A stretch of DNA of 64,000 bases. It comes from Nocardia tengchongensis. Lineage in GTDB: Bacteria; Actinomycetota; Actinomycetes; Mycobacteriales; Mycobacteriaceae. The stretch covers positions 2,728,001 through 2,792,000 of the forward strand of contig NZ_CP074371.1 in NCBI RefSeq assembly GCF_018362975.1, in the 5' to 3' direction. Below the pieces are notes generated by a model. It made no database searches. It was not told where the DNA came from and saw only the letters and a list, made by a program, of their open reading frames with translations. This document shows positions 9,301 through 18,639 of the stretch, in pieces; positions within the stretch are counted from its first letter, which is position 1; every line of letters starts with the position of its first letter. A program made the position numbers and the translations under genes.

Positions 9301-10148
9301 GGGCGCATGCCCGCCACCAGGAGCAGGTCCCGGCGGGCTTCCAGTTCGGCCGTGCAGGTGGGGCAGTGGCCGCAGGCCAGGAAGCGCCGATCCCCCCACT
9401 GCACGGGGAGTAGCTCTCCGAGTTTGGTGTCCACGATGAGGTTCAGTCGCGCCCGCCGCGCCTGGTAGACGACCGCCATGTCGGCGAGCGGGTGGGTCAC
9501 CGCCACCCCGTCCTCCCACACGATCGCATGCGTCGCGGCCCGGAAACCGTTGCACCGCAGCGCCTCCGCGGCGGCGGCCAGCCCGAGCAGCGTCGGCACC
9601 CCGCCCCGCCGCCCGGCGATTCCGGTCACGATGTAGTCGTGGCCTTCGGGTGCGTGATCGCGCACCAGGAAATCGCAGCGCGCCACGAAGTCGCCGTCGA
9701 ACAGCACGGCCCCCGCGACCGCCTCGGCCGCGCCGCGCAGGGCCGACGCGGTCTGTTCGTGCGCCTCGCGCAGTTCGGCCAGCGCCTGTTCCTGGGTGTC
9801 CTCGCCGGTGGCCGCCGGGGTGTCGCGGCGCAGCGCGCACGGATGCTCGTCGGGGAGGCCCGCGAGCGGGTCGGCGTCGGCCGGCGTGAGGGTGGCCACG
9901 CCGAGGGCGGCCGCGGCGGCCCGGGATAGGCGGATGCGGGTCACGGCGTTGCCGTGGCGGTCGCGCAGATCGGCGAGGCGATGTTCGACGGCCGGGTCGA
10001 GGGTGCGCGGCAGCGCGGCGCGCGACGGGAACTCGGCCGGGGTCACCAGACCCAGTTCGGCATCGAGCGCGCGCAGCAGCGCGAACTCACAACGCGCCGC
10101 CGCCACCAGGTCTCCGGTGCTGCACACGACACGATCACCGAACAACAT
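6348..10148 (-). CDS. TM0106-family RecB-like nuclease/SF1 helicase with degenerate catalytic motifs
   Basis: 1266-aa protein with the full TM0106 layout: N-terminal RecB-like nuclease, zinc-binding ACGHCPTCTAE, RNase-H-like domain (IHHYRGDLREVL, DLYPVVRAALVVG) and C-terminal SF1 helicase. The start is ATG 10148 (MLFGDRVVCSTGDLVAAARC), after AGGAGG; the 118 codons upstream are not family-like. Helicase Walker A GPPGTGKT is intact. Compared with the family as I remember it, the nuclease D-T-K strand reads TGIAG, the FDFEGDP exonuclease strand reads FVSVTTPQP, the DEAGQ Walker B reads VDAGR, and GDPQQL reads GDPAPP. The SISRA arginine region is kept (AISRA). The reading frame is unbroken, so this looks like a stable non-catalytic or altered paralogue rather than a decaying gene. 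Confidence 0.8.
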   Translation of the reverse strand: MLFGDRVVCSTGDLVAAARCEFALLRALDAELGLVTPAEFPSRAALPRTLDPAVEHRLADLRDRHGNAVTRIRLSRAAAAALGVATLTPADADPLAGLPDEHPCALRRDTPAATGEDTQEQALAELREAHEQTASALRGAAEAVAGAVLFDGDFVARCDFLVRDHAPEGHDYIVTGIAGRRGGVPTLLGLAAAAEALRCNGFRAATHAIVWEDGVAVTHPLADMAVVYQARRARLNLIVDTKLGELLPVQWGDRRFLACGHCPTCTAELEARRDLLLVAGMRPATRAHLRDAGITTLDRLAVADAAVTGIPAATLTTLRRQAEVQILRERTGRPVHGLIDPAALAALAAPAPGDLFVSVTTPQPHDTAGPPRPRSGIACTTGDLVVHIGFPGTFERPESPARPTTGDGSGDEIRPLSPSFGPRNLDATNLTTATELAAGSESRAVQQFAGAPEHPVTPGSEPYDCGASGLTPEATGQLTEPSGRGAVVTAERGPMPGVSTIELGFVPAPATPKPERSFVIRAPERDGRGTLTQRRDDADELLEFLMERQREYPHLRIHHYRGDLREVLNAVGERDSEGEDVVAELLPALVDLYPVVRAALVVGERSYDLHQLPPNQEESGHGAEAVLRLRDWLLELAAEHAVPPSRRWTYDYTETGPDDVEAALREFAESAGEERGAAQEAAGLTAAALGYHRRERRPLRWAHDDRLDHPVDEWADTAGVLVADSGSVDTDWHRTGQRPMRRYLTLTGRLGTGNAPPPGTPVLTLYDRPAPGMAVTPGLRATAHATVLGCALDSTFEDVVRVVEILPEGCAPYDELPAAIAPCPPGHDARLAEALEDTAHQLLVTLPQVPETAVFDILSRRPPRLRTGAALPEVFGDHAAAVTAAVLDLADSYAAVQGPPGTGKTATTARAVERLVTRYRWRVGVVARSHRAVEHLLDAVVEVGVLPELVAKADSRAVAPEWLPIEASRYPRFLDNAVNGCVVGGLSGDFTDPERIARGSLDLLVIVDAGRFPLAEAVAAAVCARNLLLVGDPAPPAGHGTHPEPIAESVLGRLLGPHRTLPAAYGYFLDRTWRMHPRVSGPVSRLRYDNRLRSNETVTLARELDGIPPGVRTVAVEHHGNGTESAEEAREIVRQVRTLLGLPWHTGAVTRRLHPHDILVVAPYHAQVARIRTLLSRAKIEDVLVGTPDHFQGREAAVVLVSMTTSAPEDAPHGIGSLLSRHWLTSAISRAMWSAIIVRSPLLTEFLPATSAELSDLAAVLQLDRV

Positions 10149-10557
10149 CAATCGCGGCCCTCCTGTGCCTCTCCTCCGCCGACACCCGCCCCCGGCCGGG
10201 GAGTAGTCACGAGCCGAGTCGGCCATAGCGTAATGACTGCGGCGGGCGCGTTGTGCCGCCAGGTAGGGCCCGCGCACCGGCCGGCCCGCACCGCGAGCCG
10301 CCCACGTCAGCGCGCGTTTGCGGGCGATGTTGGGGGACAACGCGACTCGTGCGCGGCAGATCCGCCGGGGTCGGCTGAGCGCCCGGTCGGACGCCAGAAA
10401 TCGCCGCGCCACCCCGGCGTGTCGGCCGGTGGGCCGGGTCGGGCGGGTCGTCCGGCGGGACCGTCGAGGCCGACCGGTTCGGGCACTTCGGTAATTACTC
10501 ACCAGTTGCCTGTTCGGAGCACCCCCGTAACCGCTTCCGTTCTGTCACAATCTGCCG
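10149..10557. other. Divergent intergenic region, no gene seen
   Basis: A 409-bp gap between the divergent nuclease/helicase-like gene and the hydrolase gene. Long frames run through it on both strands, but their translations are arginine- and proline-rich with no family resemblance, as expected for open frames in high-GC spacers. It should contain the promoters of both genes. The last 70 bases before 10558 are more AT-rich (GGTAATTACTCACC at about 10490), the likeliest promoter site for the hydrolase. Confidence 0.4.
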
Positions 10558-11280
10558 ATGCTTTACCTCGCGGGCGCTCGCGGCCGCCTTCACTACCGAC
10601 GGTGGCAGCTCGACCATGCGCAGGCCGTCCTGGCTCTGCTGCCCGGGATCGGCCAGCACAGCGCGCACTACCATCGGTTTGCCCGGGCGCTGGCCGCCCA
10701 CGGAATCGAACTCTGGGCCCTGGACACCTCCGGGCACGGTCTCAGCGAAGGAGACCCGGAGCGTCCCGGCAACATTCACGAACTGGCCGCCGACGCGCGC
10801 ATGTTCCTGGATCAGGTGCACGAACGCTCCGACTCCACGCCGTTCCTGATGGGGCACTCGCTCGGCGCGGCCACCGCGCTGGCGGTGCTGCGGGACGCGG
10901 AACCGGGGGATTTCTCCGGTCTCGTCCTGTCGGGGACGCCCAAGGCCGTGCTGGAGGGCAGGTCACCCAAGTCCGCCCGCGGCCGGGCCCAACCCGTTTC
11001 GCGCGCGAGTGCCGCCGTGGCCCGTTCGCGCGCGGCGGCGGCGACCGAGAGCGAATCGGACTGGCCGGGTCCCCGGCTGCCCGAGGGCCTGCCGGTGCTG
11101 ATCATGCACGGCGCCGACGATCGGCGCGCGCCGATCGAACCGGTCCGGGCCTGGTCCGATCAGGTCGGTGCGCGGTTCCTCACCTACCCCGACACCGGCC
11201 ACGATCTGCTGCACGAGCCCGCGCACGCGGCGGTCACCGCCGAGGTGGTCGATTTCGTGCAGGTCCGCTCGCTGGTCTGA
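10558..11280 (+). CDS. Alpha/beta-hydrolase, monoacylglycerol-lipase-like
   Basis: 240-aa serine hydrolase. The nucleophile elbow GHSLGAA puts the catalytic serine at 101. The acid is probably the aspartate of HGADDRRAP and the histidine that of DTGHDLLHEP near the end. The oxyanion region is LLPGIGQHSAHY (about 27), and WALDTSGHGLSEG matches the strand-turn that precedes the cap in monoacylglycerol lipases. No signal peptide, so probably cytoplasmic. Likely substrates are acylglycerols or other small esters. The ATG at 10558 gives the normal start of the fold; no convincing ribosome-binding site precedes it, so leaderless translation is possible. It ends 7 bp from the convergent phosphoribosyltransferase gene. 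Confidence 0.82.
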   Translation: MLYLAGARGRLHYRRWQLDHAQAVLALLPGIGQHSAHYHRFARALAAHGIELWALDTSGHGLSEGDPERPGNIHELAADARMFLDQVHERSDSTPFLMGHSLGAATALAVLRDAEPGDFSGLVLSGTPKAVLEGRSPKSARGRAQPVSRASAAVARSRAAAATESESDWPGPRLPEGLPVLIMHGADDRRAPIEPVRAWSDQVGARFLTYPDTGHDLLHEPAHAAVTAEVVDFVQVRSLV

Positions 11281-11287
11281 GGGTCGG

Positions 11288-11932
11288 TCACTCGTCCGGG
11301 TCGCGGACAGTGGTGGGTCGCAGCAGCGCCACCACTTCCGCGTCGGTGAGTTGGTGGAAGTCGCGATAGGCGCCGCCCACCCCGCCGAGGTTGCGCGGCA
11401 CCAGCGGGCACACCACCTCGTCGGCGACGGCCTGGATCCGGTGCAGCGCTTCGATCGAGGACACCGGCACCGCCACCACCACCCGCCGGGGTGCGTGCAA
11501 TCGCGCGATCGCGCACCCGGCGGCCACGGTCGCGCCGGTGGCCATGCCGTCGTCGACGATCACCACGGTCCGGTCCTCGAGGGCGATCGGCTGTCCGGCC
11601 CGCAGCACCTGCCGCCGGCGTTCCAGCTCGGCCCGTTCGAGCACCTCGATGTCGGCGATCTGCTCGGGCGTCACCCCGGTGTGCCGCATGATGTCGTGAT
11701 TGAGGACCCGGACGTCGTCTTCCCCGATGGCCCCCATGGCCAGCTCCGGCTGCCACGGCACGCCCAGCTTGCGCACCAGCAGCACATCGAGGTCCCCGCC
11801 GATCTCCGCCCGCACCGCCGCCGCGACCGGCACGCCGCCCCGGGGCAGTCCCAGCACCAGCGGATCCGCCGCGCGCAGGTGCCCGAGCACCCCACCCAGC
11901 GCGCGCCCGGCAGCCCACCGATCTGTGTACAT
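11288..11932 (-). CDS. Phosphoribosyltransferase-domain protein
   Basis: 214-aa type I phosphoribosyltransferase fold. The PRPP-binding loop VVIVDDGMATGATV (about 122-135) is clear, and LGLPRGGVPVA (about 27) is the pyrophosphate loop region. Proteins of this layout are commonly stand-alone phosphoribosyltransferases of undefined base specificity, sometimes linked to dienelactone hydrolase or erythromycin-esterase domains, which are not present here. The start at ATG 11932 is strongly supported because the GGAGGGC tail of hairpin repeat copy B sits two bases upstream. Nothing in the neighbourhood defines a substrate. Confidence 0.85.
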   Translation of the reverse strand: MYTDRWAAGRALGGVLGHLRAADPLVLGLPRGGVPVAAAVRAEIGGDLDVLLVRKLGVPWQPELAMGAIGEDDVRVLNHDIMRHTGVTPEQIADIEVLERAELERRRQVLRAGQPIALEDRTVVIVDDGMATGATVAAGCAIARLHAPRRVVVAVPVSSIEALHRIQAVADEVVCPLVPRNLGGVGGAYRDFHQLTDAEVVALLRPTTVRDPDE

Positions 11933-12067
11933 TTGCCCTCCGCTCCGCTCCGGGCGGGTTCGCGGCCCTGCAAGCTCGGTCTTCCCTCCTCCGCTCCTCC
12001 GCTTCGCTCCCCCGCTCCGAGGCGGAGGTCTATCAAGCCGCAGTCCAGACCGAGCCGGGCCGCGAAC
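11933..12067 (-). repeat. Hairpin leader repeat, copy B
   Basis: Second copy of the dispersed leader element. Outer arms GTTCGCGGCCC (11958-11968) and GGGCCGCGAAC (12057-12067); inner arms GCTCGGTCT (11974-11982) and AGACCGAGC (12047-12055). Relative to copies C-E, the T of the CTCGTTCT core is G here and the partner A is C, so pairing is kept. It carries about 20 extra bases in the loop next to the right inner arm. Its end supplies the ribosome-binding site of the phosphoribosyltransferase gene. Confidence 0.9.
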
Positions 12068-12080
12068 TTCTGGTGTTCTT

Positions 12081-13094
12081 TCATTCTCCGCCGATGGTGT
12101 ATCGGCGCAGCGCCAGGCTGGGATTGGTGGCCCGAACCTCGTGCAGTTGGTCCAGGTCGACGCGGGCGGTGGCGATGCCCGGCTGGTCGCCGAGTTCGGC
12201 CAGCACCGCGCCGGTGGGGGAGATGATCATCGAGGTGCCCGAGCCGCGGGGCGCGGCCTGGTCGGCGGCGGCCACGTACATGGTGTTCTCGATGGCCCGG
12301 GCGCGCAGCAGCGTGGTCCACTGATCCACCTTGCCGGGGCCGGGAATCCACTGGGCGGGCAGCAGCAGGGCGTGCGCGCCGGCGGCGGCCAGGCGGCGAA
12401 TTCCTTCGGGGAATCGCAGGTCGAAACAGGTCTGCAGGCCGAACACGACGCCGTCGACGGTGAAGGTCTGGGACTGGTCGAGCGGGCCGGGAATCAGAAG
12501 GTCGGATTCGCGTGAACCGAAAGCGTCGTAGAGATGAACTTTTCGGTACACCGCGGCGAATTCCGCGTCGGGGGAGGCCGCTACGAGGGTGTTGTAGACG
12601 TGCCCGGCGGGCTGGTCCGGACCCCCGGATTCGACCACCCCGGCGACCACGTGCACGCCGAATTCGGCTGCCAGGCCACGCAATCCGGTGACGAACGGTC
12701 CGGTGAGCGGTTCCGCGGCGGCCAGCACCCGCTCGTCCAGGCGCTTGGTGGCGAACATCGAGTACTCGGGTGCGACCACCACCTTCGCTCCGAGTTCGCT
12801 GGCCGCTTTGACCTCGGCACGCAAGGCGGTGAGATTGGCCACGGTGTCGGTGTAGGGATCGAACTGCACGACGGCCACGTCCACGGACCCCGCGGCCGCG
12901 GTCTCCGCGGGCTGCCCGGCCGCCGCGGCGGGTTCGTGCAATGCCGTCGCCACGGCTCCCGAGCTGGACGCATCTGCCGTGGCCAGGGTCCCGGCGACAT
13001 GGTTCCGGACGGGAGCGGCTTCGGTATTTTCGAGTCCGGAGACCGAACTCGAGGGGGTCGGAAGGGCGGGCGCGGGCGGGTTGTCCGGTTGCAC
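12081..13094 (-). CDS. Carbon-nitrogen hydrolase (nitrilase superfamily amidase)
   Basis: Nitrilase-superfamily protein with the full catalytic triad: glutamate in APEYSMF, lysine in YRKVHLYD and cysteine in QTCFDLRFPE. It should hydrolyse an amide such as an omega-amidase or deaminated-glutathione substrate. The catalytic fold begins at VDVAVVQFDP; before it is an Ala/Pro/Ser-rich stretch of about 75 residues unlike the family. The GTG at 13094 is my chosen start (337 aa), since a frame-opening ATG at 13169 would overlap the divergent helicase gene. A later GTG right at VDVAVVQ would give a more usual length of about 265 aa, so the start is uncertain. It is separated from the convergent phosphoribosyltransferase promoter by repeat copy B. 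Confidence 0.83.
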   Translation of the reverse strand: MQPDNPPAPALPTPSSSVSGLENTEAAPVRNHVAGTLATADASSSGAVATALHEPAAAAGQPAETAAAGSVDVAVVQFDPYTDTVANLTALRAEVKAASELGAKVVVAPEYSMFATKRLDERVLAAAEPLTGPFVTGLRGLAAEFGVHVVAGVVESGGPDQPAGHVYNTLVAASPDAEFAAVYRKVHLYDAFGSRESDLLIPGPLDQSQTFTVDGVVFGLQTCFDLRFPEGIRRLAAAGAHALLLPAQWIPGPGKVDQWTTLLRARAIENTMYVAAADQAAPRGSGTSMIISPTGAVLAELGDQPGIATARVDLDQLHEVRATNPSLALRRYTIGGE

Positions 13095-13150
13095 GACCCC
13101 CAGGGTATTCACCCGATGGTCAACCCCGCAGCTAGCAGGCAGTAAAATCC

Positions 13151-14961
13151 ATGGCAATGAGCACCTCACCGGCCGACAGCGTTCCCACTGACGACGAGAG
13201 GGACGTTTCCGGCCCGTCCTTCGCCGATCTCGGCCTCGATGACCGCATTCTGCGGGCCATCACCGATGTCGGCTACGAATCGCCGTCGCCCATCCAGGCG
13301 GCGACGATTCCGCCGCTGTTGGCGGGGCACGACGTGGTGGGTCTCGCCCAGACCGGTACCGGTAAGACGGCGGCCTTCGCCATCCCGGTGCTGCAGGGCA
13401 TGCACGGGGCGGGCAAGGCGCCGAAGGCGTTGGTGCTGGCCCCCACTCGTGAGCTGGCGATCCAGGTTGCGGAGGCGTTCGGCCGGTACGCCACCCATAT
13501 GCCCGGAACGCATGTGCTCCCGATCTACGGCGGTCAGAACTACGCGGTGCAGCTGTCGGGGCTGCGGCGCGGCGCCCAGGTGGTGGTCGGCACCCCGGGT
13601 CGCGTCATCGATCACCTGGAGCGCGGCACGCTCGACCTGTCGGAGCTGCAGTACCTGGTGCTCGACGAGGCCGACGAGATGCTCAAGATGGGCTTCCAGG
13701 AGGACGTCGAGCGCATCCTGCGCGACACGCCCGAGCAGAAGCAGGTCGCGTTGTTCTCGGCGACCATGCCGACGGTGATCCGCAAGATCTCCAAGCAGTA
13801 CCTGAAGGATCCGGTCGAGATCACGGTCAAGACCAAGACCTCGACCAACACCAACATCACCCAGCGCTGGGTGCAGGTGTCGCATCAGCGCAAGCTGGAC
13901 GCGCTGACCCGCATCCTCGAGGTGGAGCCTTTCGAGGCCATCATCATGTTCGTGCGCACCAAGCAGGCCACCGAGGAGCTGGCCGAGAAGCTGCGCGCGC
14001 GTGGGTATTCCGCGGCCGCCATCAACGGTGACATCGCGCAGGCGCAGCGTGAGCGCACCATCGGCCAGCTCAAGTCGGGCGTGCTCGACATCCTGGTCGC
14101 CACCGACGTCGCCGCCCGCGGCCTGGACGTGGAACGCATCTCGCACGTCGTCAACTACGACATCCCGCACGACACCGAGTCCTACGTGCACCGCATCGGC
14201 CGCACCGGCCGCGCGGGCCGCACCGGTACCGCGCTGCTGTTCGTGGCTCCGCGTGAGCGTCGCCTGCTCGACGCCATCGAGCGCGCCACCCGCCAGCAGG
14301 TCAGCGAGATGCAGCTGCCCAGCGTCGAGGACGTGAACGCCCAGCGCGTCAGCAAGTTCCACGACGCGATCACCGATAGCCTGTCCTCGGACAAGCTGTC
14401 GCTGTTCCGCAAGCTCATCGAGGACTACGAGCGGGAGCACAACATTCCGCTGGTGGACATCGCGGCGGCGCTGGCGGTCGGCGGCCACGACGGCGACAAC
14501 TTCTTCATGGAGCCCGACCCGGAGCCCGCGCCGCGCGAGCGTCGCGAACGCGCACCGCGGTCCTTCGACGACCACGACCGGATCGTGGTCCGCGCGAGCG
14601 CCGCGAGCCCAGCGGCCCGTCGCGGCACCGCCAGACCGGCGCGGAACTGGTCACCTACCGCATCTCGGTCGGCAAGCGGCACAAGGTCGCGCCCGGCGCG
14701 ATCGTCGGCGCCATCGCCAACGAGGGCGGCCTGCGCCGCAGCGACTTCGGGCACATCAGCATCCGCCCGGACCACTCGCTGGTGGAACTGCCCGCCGACC
14801 TGTCCAACGAGACGCTGAACGCGTTGAGCCGCACCCGGATCAGCGGTCAGCTCATCGAATTGCAGCTGGACGCCGGCGCGCCCGGCTCCCGCTCGATGAG
14901 CCGTGCCCCGCGCCGCGAGGGCAAGCGCCCGGATCAGCACCGGCGCAAGCCGCGCTTCTGA
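13151..14961 (+). CDS. deaD: DEAD-box ATP-dependent RNA helicase (DeaD/CsdA type), frameshifted as read
   Basis: RNA helicase expected to remodel rRNA and structured mRNA. Motifs in order: Q motif region SPIQ, Walker A AQTGTGKT (about 65), VLDEADEM, SAT in FSATMP, and HRIGRTGRAG (about 345). The first frame runs cleanly to RSFDDHDR (14581) and then becomes nonsense. A shifted frame resumes and encodes a DbpA-type RNA-binding domain (ELVTYRISVGKRHKV, then ARREGKRPDQHRRKPRF-like basic tail) ending at TGA 14961. One missing G in the GG at 14580-14581 restores a 603-aa protein with the family's normal architecture. I therefore read this as one gene with a probable sequence error. Start at ATG 13151; ATG 13157 is possible. 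Confidence 0.88.
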
Positions 14962-14979
14962 CCGAGGCCTGAACGACCG

Positions 14980-15016
14980 ACGCCCGCATCCGGAATGGAT
15001 GCGGGCGTTGTGTTTT
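14980..15016. terminator. Rho-independent terminator
   Basis: Perfect 12-bp stem (ACGCCCGCATCC, 14980-14991, with 14997-15008), loop GGAAT, then TGTGTTTT. It lies between the stops of the convergent helicase and secreted-protein genes and suits the helicase transcript best. Confidence 0.88.
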
Positions 15017-15036
15017 CGCGGGGGTGACGCCGAGCG

Positions 15037-15849
15037 TCAGTTGCCGGGGGTCTCCGCCGGAGCCGCCGGGGCGGTGGTGGCGGGAGCGCCGGAGCCGGAG
15101 TTGTCGGCGTTCGGAGCCTGCGCGGGAGTGGTCGGGGCGGCGGGAGTCGCCGGGACACTCGAGGGGGTCGCGCCGGACGCGTCCGGGGCCGCCGGGGTGG
15201 CCTGGGGAGCGGGGGCGTCGGGGACCGTGGACAGGCCGACGGTCGGCAGAACGACGCAGCGGGCCGACGGGTAGTCGATGGTGCCCCAGAGGGAGGCGAT
15301 GACGGTGCCCGCGCCGGCGTCGACGGTCTTGGACAGGGTCGGCAGGTTGTATTCGGTGTGATCGTCGAGGGCGGTGATGCCGCTGCGGCCGTTGTTCACG
15401 TTCAGCCAGGCGACCGTCAGGCCGGAGCTGAGCGGGAAGCCGTTCTGCTGGGCCATCACCTGGAAGCTGATGTTGCCCGCGGGCAGCGAGACCGAGGCGT
15501 TGGGTGCGGCGAAGCCGGTGACGGCGGTGGCCGAGGTGAGGCTGAACGGCATGTTGAAGCCGCAGCCGAGGGTGGGGGCCAGGTAGGAGAACGGCGTGAA
15601 CTGGACGTTCTCGAGCTTGGCGGCGGCGACCAGCTGGGCGGCCTTGGCGATGTCGGCGACGGCGGTCTTGGCCGCGGCCCGGTCGAAATCGGTCGCGGTG
15701 TTGTCCGCGACGGCCTGGGCGAGCTGCTCGATCCCGGTCTCGGCCGGCGACTTGGGCTGATCGGCGGTGGCCGTGGAAGCGCCCAGGGTCGCGGCGGTGG
15801 TCAGCGCGGCGATTGCCGCGGTGCGCCGGAAAAGCGTGCTGCCGTTCAC
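15037..15849 (-). CDS. Secreted protein of unknown function with Pro/Ala-rich tail
   Basis: 270-aa exported protein. Residues 1-30 form a Sec signal peptide (MNGSTLFRRTAAIAALTTAA, then a small-residue cleavage site around TATADQ). Residues 30-75 are helical and alanine-rich. Residues 76-205 look like a beta-rich domain with two cysteines (LGCGFN and ARCVVL) that could form a disulphide. The last 55 residues are a Pro/Ala/Thr/Ser-rich tail typical of cell-wall-spanning or O-mannosylated linkers. I do not recognise a named family, although similar small secreted proteins are common in mycolic-acid-containing genera. Its terminator is shared with the convergent helicase gene. Function unknown. 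Confidence 0.75.
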   Translation of the reverse strand: MNGSTLFRRTAAIAALTTAATLGASTATADQPKSPAETGIEQLAQAVADNTATDFDRAAAKTAVADIAKAAQLVAAAKLENVQFTPFSYLAPTLGCGFNMPFSLTSATAVTGFAAPNASVSLPAGNISFQVMAQQNGFPLSSGLTVAWLNVNNGRSGITALDDHTEYNLPTLSKTVDAGAGTVIASLWGTIDYPSARCVVLPTVGLSTVPDAPAPQATPAAPDASGATPSSVPATPAAPTTPAQAPNADNSGSGAPATTAPAAPAETPGN

Positions 15850-16057
15850 TCTGGCTGCTCCTGCGTGGTCGTGATTCTCGCCGAGCTGGGACAGCCCGAC
15901 GGCGCGAAAATCGCGGTATCGGATTCTCCGGCAACGTACCAGCTGGAGGTGCGGGCCGCGCCGCCGAGCCGTCGAGTGGGTGTGATCCGGGTGATAAACC
16001 GATCATTACCGGGGGGTAGGTTTGATGACGACATCACAGCGACGCTCGGGAGAAGCA

Positions 16058-17227
<1,170 letters not shown>

Positions 17228-17236
17228 GCTGCCGCC

Positions 17237-18364
17237 ATGGATTTCGAACTCACCGATGAACAGGTCATGCTGCGCGATACGGTCCGGGACCTGCTGGGCC
17301 GCGCCTACGACCCGGAAACGCGACTGAAGGTCATCGACACCGACCTCGGCTGGAACCGCGACGTCTGGCGGCAGCTCGCCGAATTGGGCGTCCTCGGACT
17401 GGCTTTCGACGAGGAGGACGGCGGCGTCGGCGCCGGACCGGTCGAGACCATGGTCGTGATGGAGGAGATCGGCCGCCGCAACGCGCCCGAACCCTACCTC
17501 GACGCCGTGCTGGTGCCCGGCGGGCTGGTCGCCCGCGTCGGCACCGCCGAGCAGCGGCAGCGTGTGCTCCCGGCGCTCGCCGGCGGCGAGACGCTGCTGG
17601 CCTTCGCGCACGACGAGCCCGGCACCCGGTGGCCCGCAACCGAATTGGCCACCACCGCGGTCCTCGCCGGTGACACCTACCGGCTCACCGGCGTCAAGAA
17701 CCCCGTCCCGCACGGCGACTGCGCCGATCAGCTGGTGGTCAGCGCCGCCCTGCCCGGCGGCGGTGTCGGACTGTTCCTGATCGCCGCCGACGCCGAGGGG
17801 CTCACCCGCACCCCGTTCCGCACCTTCGACGGGCGGCGCGGCGCGCAACTCGACTTCGCCTCCGCCGCAGCCGAACTGCTCGGCGACGGCGGTGACGCCC
17901 GGGCCGCGGTGACCGCGGTCGAGGTGGCCGCGCAGGCGAGCCTGTGCGCGGAGTCGCTGGGCGCGATGGAGGAGGCCATGCGCCTCACCACCGATTACCT
18001 GAAGACGCGCAAGCAGTTCGGGGTGACGCTGTCGAAGTTCCAGACCCTCACCCAGCGGGCCGCGAACATGTACGTGTCGCTGGAACTGGCCCGCTCCATG
18101 AGCCTGTACGCGACCGCGGCGGTCGCCGACGGCTCCGCCGATCAGGTCGCGGCCTCGCGGGCGCGCCTGCAGGTGGGACGCTCGGCCCGGCACATCGGGC
18201 AGGAGTCGATCCAGATGCACGGCGGTATCGGCATCACCACCGAGTACCCGGTGAGCCACTACGTGGCCCGCCTGACCGCTATCGCCCGCACCCTGGGCAG
18301 CGACCTGGAGCACCTGCGGGTCCTCACCGACCGCGTCGGCGAGTACAACCTCGTGGAGTTCTGA
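17237..18364 (+). CDS. Acyl-CoA dehydrogenase (FadE-type), second of a pair
   Basis: 375-aa partner of the preceding dehydrogenase, starting at ATG 17237 nine bases after its stop. The N-terminal helices (MDFELTDEQVMLRDTVRDLL) and the C-terminal QMHGGIGITTEYPVSHY are typical. The middle beta domain is less conserved, with PHGDCADQLVVSA where the usual WIT motif would be. The glutamate in CAESLGAMEEAM (about 238) could be the alternative catalytic base used by isovaleryl-CoA-dehydrogenase-like and ChsE4-like subunits. The likely product with its partner is a heterotetramer sharing active sites. A strong terminator follows, so the pair seems to be its own operon. Confidence 0.85.
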   Translation: MDFELTDEQVMLRDTVRDLLGRAYDPETRLKVIDTDLGWNRDVWRQLAELGVLGLAFDEEDGGVGAGPVETMVVMEEIGRRNAPEPYLDAVLVPGGLVARVGTAEQRQRVLPALAGGETLLAFAHDEPGTRWPATELATTAVLAGDTYRLTGVKNPVPHGDCADQLVVSAALPGGGVGLFLIAADAEGLTRTPFRTFDGRRGAQLDFASAAAELLGDGGDARAAVTAVEVAAQASLCAESLGAMEEAMRLTTDYLKTRKQFGVTLSKFQTLTQRAANMYVSLELARSMSLYATAAVADGSADQVAASRARLQVGRSARHIGQESIQMHGGIGITTEYPVSHYVARLTAIARTLGSDLEHLRVLTDRVGEYNLVEF

Positions 18365-18397
18365 GACGCCCTCGGCGGACCACCACCGGCAAGTCGA

Positions 18398-18430
18398 ACG
18401 CGCCCCGCTCGCACTTCGAGCGGGGCGCGT
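18398..18430 (+). terminator. Rho-independent-like terminator after the dehydrogenase pair
   Basis: Perfect 14-bp stem: ACGCGCCCCGCTCG (18398-18411) pairs with 18417-18430 around the loop CACTT, and TTCGCGTT follows. It sits 33 bp beyond the stop of the second dehydrogenase. The T-run is poor, but the stem is very stable. Confidence 0.8.
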
Positions 18431-18639
18431 TTCGCGTTCACGGCGGGATGGGACGCGGACAGCGCCCGGGGCGTGGAACCAGGTCGGCGGCGTGCTGCTG
18501 GTTGGCGGAATCGTCTCGGCGACAGGGGCGCAACGGATCCCGTCTCGCACGCGTTCGGTCACTTCGGGGCGGCCGGGTCAGGGGTGCGAAGCTGGAATTT
18601 CGGTGTCGGGGAAGGGATTGGCGGGCGTAGGGTCGGGGC

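Noticed and set aside
10149..10502. 118-residue N-terminal extension of the TM0106-type protein
   Set aside because: Arginine-rich and non-family; the internal ATG at 10148 gives the family N-terminus and has AGGAGG upstream.
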